Assembly: GCA_964632005.1 (NCBI GenBank)
Contig: CAZWAP010000072.1
Coordinates: forward strand, 1 to 8,912
Direction of reading: 5' to 3'
Source: CAZWAP01 sp964632005
GTDB lineage: Bacteria > Planctomycetota > Phycisphaerae > Sedimentisphaerales > Anaerobacaceae
DNA length: 8,912 nt
Positions within the stretch are counted from its first letter, which is position 1. Each line of letters opens with the position of its first letter. Below the pieces are notes generated by a model. The model ran no database searches and was not told the origin of the DNA. It saw only the letters and a program-made list of their open reading frames with translations. The position numbers and the translations under genes were made by a program. Below, in pieces: positions 1-7,162 of the stretch.

Positions 1-1
1 T

Positions 2-55
2 GCTACCCAGTATAACATATTCGGCCGGATGATACAAGCCAAATCACGCAAGTAA
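2..55 (+). CDS. Possible C-terminal end of a gene cut by the left edge
   Basis: Of the three plus-strand frames at the left edge, only this one stays open for more than a few codons. It reads ATQYNIFGRMIQAKSRK and stops with TAA at 53-55. The basic tail is a plausible protein C-terminus but too short to assign to a family. The main support is context: a plus-strand intrinsic terminator starts 37 bases after the stop, and the next gene to the right is on the opposite strand, so a rightward gene should end about here. It could also be chance, because 17 open codons are common in GC-rich DNA. Confidence 0.33.
   Translation, partial: ATQYNIFGRMIQAKSRK
9..37 (-). promoter_or_regulatory. Possible leftward promoter with extended -10
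   Basis: Read on the minus strand, TTGTAT (32-37) is separated by 17 bases from TATACT (9-14), and TGT just before the -10 box forms an extended -10 (TGn). Transcription would start near position 2 and leave the window to the left. The match to a sigma-70 site is good. It competes with the reading that a rightward gene ends at 55, since the two overlap on opposite strands. I cannot decide between them without the sequence to the left. Confidence 0.25.
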
Positions 56-92
56 GTGTCCCAAACTGCCCCACCGGCGCGGGAATTTCTTC

Positions 93-117
93 AAGCCCCA
101 GACAGGGGTGCTTTTTT
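93..117 (+). terminator. Intrinsic terminator, plus strand
   Basis: AAGCCCC (93-99) can pair with GGGG plus CTT (105-113) around a five-base loop, with a two-base bulge (TG) in the right arm. A run of six T follows at 112-117. The T run lies only on the plus-strand side, so the terminator acts on rightward transcripts. It would end the gene that appears to stop at 55 and keep that transcript from running into the convergent operon that ends at 277. Confidence 0.6.
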
Positions 118-189
118 CGAGCCGGCAGATAACAACAGCCTGCAGGCTAACTGGCCGCCACACAACTCGGGAGATTCCCAAGAAACGGC

Positions 190-229
190 AAAATCCAGCT
201 CGCAGCTGACAGGAAAACGGCAATTTGCC
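190..229 (-). terminator. Weak terminator candidates after the leftward operon
   Basis: Just past the stop codon of the 631-residue protein there are two small hairpins. CAGCT-GCG-AGCTG (196-208) is followed on the minus strand by GATTTT. GGCAA-A-TTGCC (219-229) is followed by GTTTT. Each has a stem of only four or five usable pairs and a T run of four, so neither is strong. They are in the right place to end the leftward transcript. Nothing else is visible between 118 and 276. Confidence 0.2.
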
Positions 230-276
230 AGGTTCCCGCGGAGCCCCGGCGGCCGGAGCGGTCGGTCACGGCCAGT

Positions 277-2172
277 CTACGGCTTCTCAGCCGACGGTAA
301 AGACCCCAAGACCTCCTTTACCTGCTCGGCATAGAAGCTCCCCGGATACAATTCCAGGAACCGTGAAAGCGTTGCCTGCGCGTCTGCAAGATACTTTTTC
401 TTCTGGTCTGCGTTCGTCGCATCCTGGCACAAGCTTATCTTCAAGCGCCCCAGCTCGTAAAGCGCAAGCATCCCTCCGTCCGTCTCCGGAAAATCGGCAT
501 GTAACGCGCTCAGCTGCTCCCCCCGGAGCTGGGTATCCGTAACAAGTTTCGTAAGTGCCAGAAGAATGTTGTCCCGTAGCCGATCCTTTTCGCCTGTCTG
601 TTCGAGCAAGCCGTTCAGATGGTCGGCATAGTCGATGGCATGTGGATTCAGCCGCACAAACTTCGCTAACCGCTCCCTTGAACCGGCCTCCTCCGTTCGG
701 TTCTCAGGCCCGATCAGAAGTCGCAACAGGTTCAACCGACGCTGAAGCTCGGTCAGCTTGAATACCGTCATCACCGTCTCCGCCGGCCGACGAAACAGCC
801 CGAGCAGCCGGTCCTCGTTCCCGGCCGTCTGCTTCAATCGCTTCAGCCTCTCGACCACCATTATCTCGGCTTCTGCCAGCAGCTTATCCGCCTGCTCGAA
901 CCGCTGCCGAGCCGCCCAGTCCCACGCTATACGCCATCTCGCCTCTATCGACTCGCTGCTCTGCGGGAAATATTCGTAAAGCCGATACCATGTCGGCAGA
1001 GAATCCCGGCGGGGGTAGTCCCAGTAAAAGTGAAGCACCTCCTTTTCCTCAAGCACCTTCACATCTGGACTGCAGTCTATCAAGAGTGCCTTGAAATAAA
1101 GCGCTATAGGCATCCGCTTGCTGCCGGGGCGTTTCCTGATAAAAAGGTCGTACTGTTCCAAGAGCTCCTCTCGTTTCTCCTGGTAGTTCAACTCCTCCGG
1201 CACAATAAACCAGCTCGGCCACCTATCGTATGCCAACTGTATCTGAATTTCCTTTTTCAGCTCCGCTCGCAGCGTCGCAGGCTCCGTAACAAAAAAAAGG
1301 ACCTCCCCGACGTATTTCTTTATCTCGGGATCCGTTACTGTCCTATCCAGAGCCTCCCGGATACTGTGGTCCCGGAACTCCTCCACGTTTTCCGGGTTGT
1401 TCTTCGCCACGTACAACTGGTAATCCAGCTCATCGAAACCTATCGCTACATCGAAGGTTCCCACCGCAAGCAAGAGCGTTACCAGTGTAAATATCCACAC
1501 CAGGCCCGGACGATAGCGCGTATAGTGCCCGATCCCCAGAACAAATGCCGCGATCACAAGGCCATCGAGCCATGCGCATATCCACGGGGTAAACGAAAAA
1601 CCCCACAAAATCGGATCCTCACCCTTGACGCCCCCAAACAGGCCCCAGTACACAACCTGCGGAGCCATGCAAAGAGCTATCGCGATATATCGAGACCGGA
1701 AACGCAGCGGCCGGCAAGCCGCACCAAAGCAGCTCACCAGCACACACAATGCAAACCCCGGAAGATTCGCCAGAAATACTATCGCCACAACGAACGGCAA
1801 ACTCCGACCGAAGCTCATAAGCTGCGATATCAGCACCGGCGAAATCGCCAGTATCCCCATCAAGAGTCCCAGCACAAATATCTGCCAGGGATACTCAAAT
1901 ATGCTCACGTCCGTGACAAGACTCTTGCCCAGGCGCCAGAACTCCGGGGATGTCACCGCCTCTACTTCGAAGGACCAGAATCTCCCGGTGACCATCTTCG
2001 ACCAGAAAAAGCAGGTCAAGCAAAACACCCCCAGCGCCAGAAGCCAGCATCGGACAACGTTGGAATGGCTGTAGTGGAGCGTCGGGCCCACCGCCAAAAA
2101 AGACTTCGGGCCCACGACCGGGCCCTTGTCCGCTTTTTCCGTTTCTTTCTTGTCCATCGGCCCAACGAGCAT
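277..2172 (-). CDS. Unrecognised membrane protein with C-terminal helical (TPR-like) repeats
   Basis: I do not recognise this 631-residue protein as a named family. It has a short charged N-terminus (MDKKETEKADK). About six hydrophobic segments follow, near residues 39-57, 96-116, 124-150, 161-181, 195-216 and 223-243. The remaining ~385 residues are soluble and mainly helical. That part contains TPR-like patterns: one near 398-432 (EARWRIAWDWAARQRFEQA), and another at the end near 567-625, where ALYELGRLK and FLELYPGSFYAEQVKEVL recall the end-of-repeat style of BamD/YbgF-type TPRs. Topology is unsettled: basic loops RPLRFRSR (154-161) and RYRP (219-222) look cytoplasmic and would place the repeat domain outside, but that conflicts with an N-in start unless one segment is re-entrant. 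The start at 2172 has no clear ribosome binding site; ATG at 2157 is an alternative. It follows ahcY by 18 bases and is probably cotranscribed with it. A scaffold or complex-assembly role is possible, but that is only inference. Confidence 0.85.
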   Translation of the reverse strand: MLVGPMDKKETEKADKGPVVGPKSFLAVGPTLHYSHSNVVRCWLLALGVFCLTCFFWSKMVTGRFWSFEVEAVTSPEFWRLGKSLVTDVSIFEYPWQIFVLGLLMGILAISPVLISQLMSFGRSLPFVVAIVFLANLPGFALCVLVSCFGAACRPLRFRSRYIAIALCMAPQVVYWGLFGGVKGEDPILWGFSFTPWICAWLDGLVIAAFVLGIGHYTRYRPGLVWIFTLVTLLLAVGTFDVAIGFDELDYQLYVAKNNPENVEEFRDHSIREALDRTVTDPEIKKYVGEVLFFVTEPATLRAELKKEIQIQLAYDRWPSWFIVPEELNYQEKREELLEQYDLFIRKRPGSKRMPIALYFKALLIDCSPDVKVLEEKEVLHFYWDYPRRDSLPTWYRLYEYFPQSSESIEARWRIAWDWAARQRFEQADKLLAEAEIMVVERLKRLKQTAGNEDRLLGLFRRPAETVMTVFKLTELQRRLNLLRLLIGPENRTEEAGSRERLAKFVRLNPHAIDYADHLNGLLEQTGEKDRLRDNILLALTKLVTDTQLRGEQLSALHADFPETDGGMLALYELGRLKISLCQDATNADQKKKYLADAQATLSRFLELYPGSFYAEQVKEVLGSLPSAEKP

Positions 2173-2190
2173 CCCGTGCGAGGCGCCGAG

Positions 2191-3450
2191 CTACGTCCCT
2201 TCGCCGCTGGTCGCAAGATACTCAATCTGCTCCGGCGTAAGCTTGTCTATCGAAATCGACATGGACTTCAGCTTTAACCTGCTCACCCAATCCTCCACCT
2301 CCGCCGGCACGTCGTAAACCTCCGCGCGCAACTTATCGCGATTCTTTACCACCCACTCGACCTGAAGAGCCTGTGTCGAGAAGCTCATATCCATCACGCA
2401 CGCGGGATGTCCCTCTGCTGCTGCAAGGTTGATCAGGCGCCCCTCCGCCAGAAGGTAAATCCGCCGACCGTTCTTCAGCAGGTATTCATCCACGTTCTTA
2501 CGAACTGACCGATTCACCTTCTTACTCAGTCGCTTCAAGGCGGGAATGTCGATCTCAACGTTGAAATGCCCGCTGTTTGCCACCACCGCTCGATCCTTCA
2601 TCACCTTGAAGTGCTCGGCTCGTATCACGTGCTTGTTGCCGGTCAGCGTTACAAAGAGGTCTCCCACTCGCGCTGCCTGCAGCATCGGCATCACCTCAAA
2701 TCCATCCATCGCGGCCTCGAGCGCCTTTACCGCGTCAACTTCCGTCACTATTACGATTGCACCCATCCCCCGTGCTCGCATCGCAAAGCCTCGCCCGCAC
2801 CAGCCGTAACCTGCCACCACCACCTTCTTGCCCGCCATAAGGAAATCCGTCGCCCGGATGATGCCGTCAACCGTTGATTGGCCTGTCCCATACCTGTTGT
2901 CGAAGAGGTGCTTTGTTGCCGCATCGTTGACCGCTATAACCGGAAACTTCAGCTGCCCGTTGCTCGCCATCGCTCGCAGACGGATCACCCCCGTCGTAGT
3001 CTCTTCCATACTTGCAATGATCCTTCCGGCTTCTTTGCGCCTGCGCGTATGCAGCTCATTGACGAGGTCAGCACCGTCGTCGAACGTAATCACGGGCTTA
3101 TGGTCTATCGCCGCATTTATGTGCTTATAATACGTTGCTCGGTTTTCCCCACATATTGCGAACACGGCGATCTTGAAATCCTTCACCAATGAAGCCGCAA
3201 TGTCATCCTGGGTACTGAGGGGATTCGATGCACACAGCACCGCGTTTGCCCCGCCTGCCTTTAGCGCTCGCATCAGGTTCGCTGTCTCAGCGGTCACATG
3301 AAGGCAGGCCGAGATGTTCAACCCTTTCAACGGTTTAGTTCTGGCAAATCGCTCCCGAATCGCCGCCAGGACCGGCATATCGTTCTCTGCCCACAGAATC
3401 CGTCTTTTGCCCTCTTTCGCCAGAGCCAGATCTGCTATGTCGTACTTCAT
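2191..3450 (-). CDS. ahcY: Adenosylhomocysteinase, short archaeal/Thermotoga type
   Basis: This 419-residue cytoplasmic enzyme reversibly hydrolyses S-adenosylhomocysteine to adenosine and homocysteine, relieving product inhibition of methyltransferases. Visible family motifs are H51 in the substrate region (ACLHVTAETANL), NPLSTQDD (76-83), EETTTG (149-154), the catalytic stretch NDAATKHLFDNRYGTGQS (175-192, with K180, D184 and N185), the NAD-binding glycine motif VVAGYGWCGRG (211-221) and ANSGHFNVEID (291-301). The FDNRYGTGQS wording, the lack of the ~40-residue insert of many bacterial enzymes, and a C-terminus ending in TSGEGT instead of the usual Lys...Tyr tail all place it with the archaeal/Thermotoga form. 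A methanogen member of that group acts on S-inosylhomocysteine, so the true substrate could differ. The start is supported by GAAGGGA (3458-3464) seven bases upstream. It is the first gene of a leftward operon with the 631-residue membrane protein. Confidence 0.95.
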   Translation of the reverse strand: MKYDIADLALAKEGKRRILWAENDMPVLAAIRERFARTKPLKGLNISACLHVTAETANLMRALKAGGANAVLCASNPLSTQDDIAASLVKDFKIAVFAICGENRATYYKHINAAIDHKPVITFDDGADLVNELHTRRRKEAGRIIASMEETTTGVIRLRAMASNGQLKFPVIAVNDAATKHLFDNRYGTGQSTVDGIIRATDFLMAGKKVVVAGYGWCGRGFAMRARGMGAIVIVTEVDAVKALEAAMDGFEVMPMLQAARVGDLFVTLTGNKHVIRAEHFKVMKDRAVVANSGHFNVEIDIPALKRLSKKVNRSVRKNVDEYLLKNGRRIYLLAEGRLINLAAAEGHPACVMDMSFSTQALQVEWVVKNRDKLRAEVYDVPAEVEDWVSRLKLKSMSISIDKLTPEQIEYLATSGEGT

Positions 3451-3496
3451 CCACTGATCCCTTCAATAAAACAAGAAAAACCAGACGCAAGGTGGC

Positions 3497-3525
3497 ATTA
3501 TAACTCCTAACCACCGCACCTGCAA
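3497..3525 (-). promoter_or_regulatory. ahcY promoter
   Basis: On the minus strand, TTGCAG (3520-3525) is separated by 17 bases from a perfect TATAAT (3497-3502). Transcription would begin near 3490, leaving a leader of about 40 bases with the ribosome binding site GAAGGGA (3458-3464). The leader is too short for a typical SAH or SAM riboswitch, and I see no such fold. Confidence 0.65.
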
Positions 3526-3606
3526 CAGCTTATTTCCCGACGGCGGTCCGGGTCCGGCCCAGACCTCCTGCCGCACCGGTGCTATGGCGGTTGCAAACAG
3601 CGTCGG

Positions 3607-3612
3607 TATAAT
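3607..3612 (+). promoter_or_regulatory. TATAAT box just upstream of the radical SAM gene
   Basis: A perfect TATAAT lies four bases before ATG 3617. A start point about seven bases downstream of it would fall at or beside the ATG, giving a leaderless message. No good -35 box stands at 16-18 bases spacing (ATGGCG at 3584-3589), so this rests on the -10 box alone. The region is shared with the divergent ahcY promoter, and a perfect ten-base palindrome (GCACCGGTGC, 3573-3582) lies between the two. Confidence 0.35.
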
Positions 3613-3616
3613 AAGA

Positions 3617-4927
3617 ATGATGAAACCAAGAATCCTGCTTATAAACCCGCCCATCTACGACTTCGCCGCGTACGATTTCTGGCTGAAGCCTTACGGCCTG
3701 CTCACCGTGGCCGGCTACCTCCGCGGCAAGGCCGATTTTGCACTGTTCGACTACCTCGACCGCCTTAATCCTTTTCTCGCCGATCAGCCACGACTGCGGT
3801 CCGACCAATGGGGTCGTGGCCGATTCTACGACCAACAAATCGACGCTCCCGTCTGCCTGTCGAAAATCCCCCGTCACTTCCGCCGTTTCGGCCTACCTCG
3901 GCGCTTCTTCGCCGCCTTGCTCGCCAGATCTGCCCCCTTCGATTACGTCCTCATCCAGACAATGATGACTTACTGGTATCCCGGCGTGCAAGAAGTTATC
4001 GCCGACGTCCGCCGATTTTGTCCTCGCGCCAAGGTAATACTCGGGGGCAACTACACCACACTCTGCCCCGAGCACGCCGAAACCCTCGACGCAGACCTCT
4101 GCATCCACGGCAGAGATCTTCAGCCGCTCTGGCGATACCTCCGCCTGGCGCCCGACCTTTCCCAGCCCCCGCTCTGGGAGGCCTATGAAAAGCTCGAGGT
4201 CGGCGTCTTGAAACTAACCGACGGCTGCCCTTTCAAGTGCACTTATTGCTCCGTGCCAGCAGTCTACGGGGCATTTTCAGCCCGCCGACTCGACCGTTCC
4301 CTCAAGGAGCTCGATCTTCTGCGCGGTCTCCGCGTCAAGAACATCGCCTTTTATGACGACGCCCTGCTTTACAAACCCGAAAAAAGGCTGATGCCCTTGC
4401 TTAACCACATCATAAAGCAAGACATACGGATAAACCTGCACAGCCCCAATGCGCTTAACGCGCGGTTCCTCACCGCCGAGCTCGCCGAGTTGATGATCCG
4501 TGCCGGCTTCAAGACCTTCTACCTCGGCTTCGAAAGCGCCTCGACGGAATGGCAGAAGAGGACCGGCCCCAAGGTCTCCTGCGATGAGCTTGCACGCGCC
4601 GTCGACCGCCTCGTATCCGCTGGAGCTGATCCTGAGAACATCACCGCCTATCAAATCCTCGGACACCCCCACAGTGATATCCAGCACCTGGAAGAGTCGA
4701 TGGGCTTTGTCAACAGCCTCGGCATCCGCGGAATGCTCGCTGATTTCTCTCCCATCCCCGGCACGCCCGACGGCGACTACTGCAACAGGTGGGTCGATAT
4801 GTCCGAGCCGCTTGTGCACAACAAGACCGCCTTTGCCATCACTCGCCTCGGCTTCGAGCAGACAAACCGCCTCAAGGATCTCCAGCGCCGCCTCAACCGC
4901 GAGCTCGCCAAGCGAATCGCACGTTGA
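3617..4927 (+). CDS. B12-binding-type radical SAM protein, function unknown
   Basis: Counted from ATG 3617 the protein has 436 residues. The N-terminal ~170 residues look like the Rossmann domain of B12-type radical SAM proteins: ILLINPP near the start, KPYGLLTVAGYLR shortly after, and VILGGNYTTLCPEH near residue 140. The DxHxxG base-off cobalamin motif is not visible, so B12 binding is doubtful. The radical SAM domain carries the cluster motif CPFKCTYC (C204, C208, C211), which binds [4Fe-4S] and SAM, followed by strand and helix patterns such as IAFYDDALL and FYLGFESAS. The substrate cannot be deduced; relatives do methylations, ring changes and other radical chemistry. The first in-frame ATG is at 3584, but conservation of MKPRILLINPP and a TATAAT box at 3607 favour 3617 or 3620. 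No ribosome binding site is present. miaB follows after 35 bases. Confidence 0.85.
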   Translation: MMKPRILLINPPIYDFAAYDFWLKPYGLLTVAGYLRGKADFALFDYLDRLNPFLADQPRLRSDQWGRGRFYDQQIDAPVCLSKIPRHFRRFGLPRRFFAALLARSAPFDYVLIQTMMTYWYPGVQEVIADVRRFCPRAKVILGGNYTTLCPEHAETLDADLCIHGRDLQPLWRYLRLAPDLSQPPLWEAYEKLEVGVLKLTDGCPFKCTYCSVPAVYGAFSARRLDRSLKELDLLRGLRVKNIAFYDDALLYKPEKRLMPLLNHIIKQDIRINLHSPNALNARFLTAELAELMIRAGFKTFYLGFESASTEWQKRTGPKVSCDELARAVDRLVSAGADPENITAYQILGHPHSDIQHLEESMGFVNSLGIRGMLADFSPIPGTPDGDYCNRWVDMSEPLVHNKTAFAITRLGFEQTNRLKDLQRRLNRELAKRIAR

Positions 4928-4951
4928 TTTGACCCCGAAAAGAGCTATACT
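4924..4951 (+). promoter_or_regulatory. Possible miaB promoter overlapping the upstream stop codon
   Basis: TTGATT (4924-4929) overlaps the TGA stop of the radical SAM gene (4925-4927). It is followed after 16 bases by TATACT (4946-4951). The start point would fall near 4958, about five bases before ATG 4963. There is no ribosome binding site in the short gap. This would give miaB its own near-leaderless message in addition to any read-through from the upstream gene. Confidence 0.45.
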
Positions 4952-4962
4952 CTTACCCCTGG

Positions 4963-6363
4963 ATGACCGCCAAGAACGTCCACATCAAGTCCTTCGGCTG
5001 CCAGATGAACAAGCTGGATACGGCGCTGGTCTGCTCCTCGCTTGAGCAGGCCGGCTTTGCGCTGACCGACAAGCTCAAGGAAGCCGACGTGGTCCTGATA
5101 AACACCTGCTCGGTCCGCGAGCACGCCGAGCAGCGGGTCCTCTCCCACCTCGGCCATCTAAAGCACATAAAGAAAAGCAACCCGGACCTCGTCGTCGGCG
5201 TGATCGGCTGTATGGCACAGCGTCTCGGTGAAAAGCTGCTCGACCACGATGTCGTTAACATTGTCTGTGGCCCGGCCCAGATTCCGCAGATCGCAAACCT
5301 CGTCAAAGCAGCGATCCGCCAAAGCAAGAAAGAAATCGCCATAACCCACCAAATCCGAAAACCCACCTCCCGGCGCGAAACCGGCGCACTCGAAGAATTC
5401 GAAACCGCCTACGCCCTGCCCGATGCTCGTGTCCCGGGGCAGGCATTCGTCCGTGTTATGCGGGGCTGCAACAAGTTCTGCTCGTACTGTATCGTCCCGT
5501 ATGTCCGAGGCCCGGAAGTCTGCCGGCCGCCACGGGCGATAATCGACCAGGTACGAAAGCTCGCCGATGCCGGCGTAAAGCAGGTCACCCTCCTGGGCCA
5601 AACCATCAATTCATACGAATACAAGACCGCCGCCAAGACCTACTGCCTGGCCGACATCCTCGCCGCCGTCGCCGAGGTCCCCGGAATCGAGTGGATCAAG
5701 TTCATCACCAACTACCCCTCCGAAAAGTACTTCGGCGAGATCCTCTCCGTGATGGCCGGAGTCCCCCAAATCTGCCCCTACCTCCATATACCCGCACAGA
5801 CCGGCTCCGATAAGATCCTGCGCGCGATGAACCGCCGTTACACCGCCGCCTGGTACCTCGACCTGATTCAAAAGGCCAGGGACATCGTCGGCGATATCTC
5901 AATCGCAGGCGATTTCATCGTGGGCTTTCCCGGTGAAACCGACCAAGACTTCCAGGCTACCGTAGAGCTCGTCAAGAAAGCCCGCTACAGAAACTGCTTT
6001 GTCTTCAAGTACTCTCCGCGTCCCGGAACCACCGCCGACAAACGCCTCCAGCAGACCGTCCGGCCCGAAGTAAAGCAGGCCCGCAACATCGAGCTGCTCG
6101 CCGTCCAGGCAAAAATAAGCGACGAGCTCAGCCGTGACTTCCTCGGAAAACAACTCAAGGTCCTTGTCGAAGGCCCCAGCAAGAAGCCCCACCTCAACGC
6201 CGCGCAAAATGCCTCTTACCCCCAGCTCGTGGCCAGAACCGCCGGCGACTGGATCGTCGTCTTCAACGGCCCGACCTCCCTGGCCGGACAATTCGCAACA
6301 GTCAGAATTACAAAAACAAGCCCCCTGACCCTCTTCGCAGAGCTGATCGGGCCGGCCGAATAA
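4963..6363 (+). CDS. miaB: tRNA-2-methylthio-N6-dimethylallyladenosine synthase MiaB
   Basis: MiaB is a radical SAM methylthiotransferase that converts i6A37 to ms2i6A37 in tRNAs reading UNN codons, which stabilises codon-anticodon pairing. It uses one SAM as methyl donor and one for the 5'-deoxyadenosyl radical. All three domains are present in 466 residues, close to the usual length. The N-terminal domain has the three auxiliary-cluster cysteines C13 (FGCQMN), C49 (NTCSVR) and C83 (IGCMAQ). The radical SAM core has RGCNKFCSYCIVPYVRG (C159, C163, C166) and LLGQTINSY. The C-terminal TRAM domain lies at about 390-463. INTCSVREHAEQRV and GCNKFCSYCIVPYVRGPE favour MiaB over MtaB or RimO. The start at 4963 gives the expected N-terminus, although no ribosome binding site precedes it. 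MiaA, which makes its substrate, is not in the window. Confidence 0.95.
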   Translation: MTAKNVHIKSFGCQMNKLDTALVCSSLEQAGFALTDKLKEADVVLINTCSVREHAEQRVLSHLGHLKHIKKSNPDLVVGVIGCMAQRLGEKLLDHDVVNIVCGPAQIPQIANLVKAAIRQSKKEIAITHQIRKPTSRRETGALEEFETAYALPDARVPGQAFVRVMRGCNKFCSYCIVPYVRGPEVCRPPRAIIDQVRKLADAGVKQVTLLGQTINSYEYKTAAKTYCLADILAAVAEVPGIEWIKFITNYPSEKYFGEILSVMAGVPQICPYLHIPAQTGSDKILRAMNRRYTAAWYLDLIQKARDIVGDISIAGDFIVGFPGETDQDFQATVELVKKARYRNCFVFKYSPRPGTTADKRLQQTVRPEVKQARNIELLAVQAKISDELSRDFLGKQLKVLVEGPSKKPHLNAAQNASYPQLVARTAGDWIVVFNGPTSLAGQFATVRITKTSPLTLFAELIGPAE

Positions 6364-6382
6364 CTTAGAAAAGGACTCAGAG

Positions 6383-7162
6383 ATGAAAAGCCTGACAGAC
6401 AAAGTCGGTTATATCTGTGATATGGACGGCGTTATCTACCACGGAAACCGCCTCGTCGAAGGAGCAAAGGAGTTTGTCGGCTGGCTCAAGAAACACAACA
6501 AGAGGTTTCTTTTCCTCACCAACAGCTCCGCCAAATCACCCAAAGAGCTCAGAGAGAAACTCTCGCGAATGGGAATCGAGGTCGCCGAGGATGCCTTCTA
6601 CACCTCAGCGCAGGCCACTGCCGGTTTCCTGGCCAGCCAGAATCCCAACACCGGCGTATATGCCATCGGCGAGTCCGGCCTGATCAATGCGCTCACCAAG
6701 GCCGGTTTCTATATGGACGATGTCAACCCCACTTACGTTGTCGTCGGAGAGTCACGAACCTACAACTTCGAGCAGGTCGAGCTCGCGGTCCACCTGGTCC
6801 TAAGCGGGGCAAAACTGATCGGAACCAACTCCGACCTGACCGGCCCGTCCGAGAAAGGAATCGTCCCGGCCTGTGGAGCCCTGGTCGCTCCCATCGAACT
6901 GGCCACCGGAAGAAAAGCCTACTTCGTAGGCAAGCCGAATCCCCTGATGATGCGCCACGCCATCAAGAAAATAGGGTGCCGCCGCGAAGAAACGCTCATC
7001 ATCGGCGACAGGATGGACACCGACATCATCGCCGGTATCGAATCGGAGATCGACACCGCCCTGGTACTAACCGGCATAACCAGTAAGGAAGACCTTGTGC
7101 TGTTCCCTTACCAGCCCGACCATCTCCTGCAAACGGTAGCCGAGATAACCACAGCCGACTGA
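6383..7162 (+). CDS. HAD-IIA family (NagD-like) phosphatase
   Basis: This 259-residue cytoplasmic enzyme belongs to the HAD superfamily, subclass IIA (NagD, AraL, phosphoglycolate and p-nitrophenyl phosphatase relatives). Motif I is CDMDGVIYHG with nucleophile D13 and acid/base D15. Motif II is FLTNSS (T46). The cap domain lies roughly at 75-180 and contains GTNSDLTGP and PACGAL. Motif III is FVGKPNP (K184). Motif IV is GDRMDTD (D209, D214), which binds magnesium. Substrates in this subclass range over UMP/GMP, sugar phosphates and phosphoglycolate, and cannot be fixed from sequence. The start is well supported by AAGGA (6371-6375) seven bases upstream. It follows miaB by 19 bases, so the two are probably cotranscribed. 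A link to repair of damaged metabolites is possible but is inference. Confidence 0.92.
   Translation: MKSLTDKVGYICDMDGVIYHGNRLVEGAKEFVGWLKKHNKRFLFLTNSSAKSPKELREKLSRMGIEVAEDAFYTSAQATAGFLASQNPNTGVYAIGESGLINALTKAGFYMDDVNPTYVVVGESRTYNFEQVELAVHLVLSGAKLIGTNSDLTGPSEKGIVPACGALVAPIELATGRKAYFVGKPNPLMMRHAIKKIGCRREETLIIGDRMDTDIIAGIESEIDTALVLTGITSKEDLVLFPYQPDHLLQTVAEITTAD

Noticed and set aside
1030..2277. A 415-codon open frame on the plus strand opposite the membrane protein gene and the end of ahcY
   Set aside because: Its translation is rich in Arg, His, Gln, Lys and Pro with no domain pattern, and it spans the junction of two well-supported minus-strand genes. Long antisense frames are expected opposite genes with strong codon bias.
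3451..3490. A SAH or SAM riboswitch in front of ahcY
   Set aside because: The leader from the predicted start is about 40 bases, too short for these riboswitches, and no matching paired elements are visible.
3463..3654. A 63-codon minus-strand frame with a hydrophobic N-terminus upstream of ahcY
   Set aside because: It overlaps the start of the radical SAM gene and contains the ahcY promoter. The hydrophobic stretch is the reverse of the ILLINPP coding segment.
4277..4819. A 180-codon open frame on the minus strand inside the radical SAM gene
   Set aside because: It lies fully opposite a conserved radical SAM domain, its composition is dominated by Gly, Glu, Val and Ala, and it has no recognisable motif.
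5899..6402. A 167-codon open frame on the minus strand over the end of miaB and the start of the HAD gene
   Set aside because: It is opposite the TRAM domain of MiaB and the HAD motif I region, and its low-complexity Gly/Glu/Leu composition is typical of a coding shadow.
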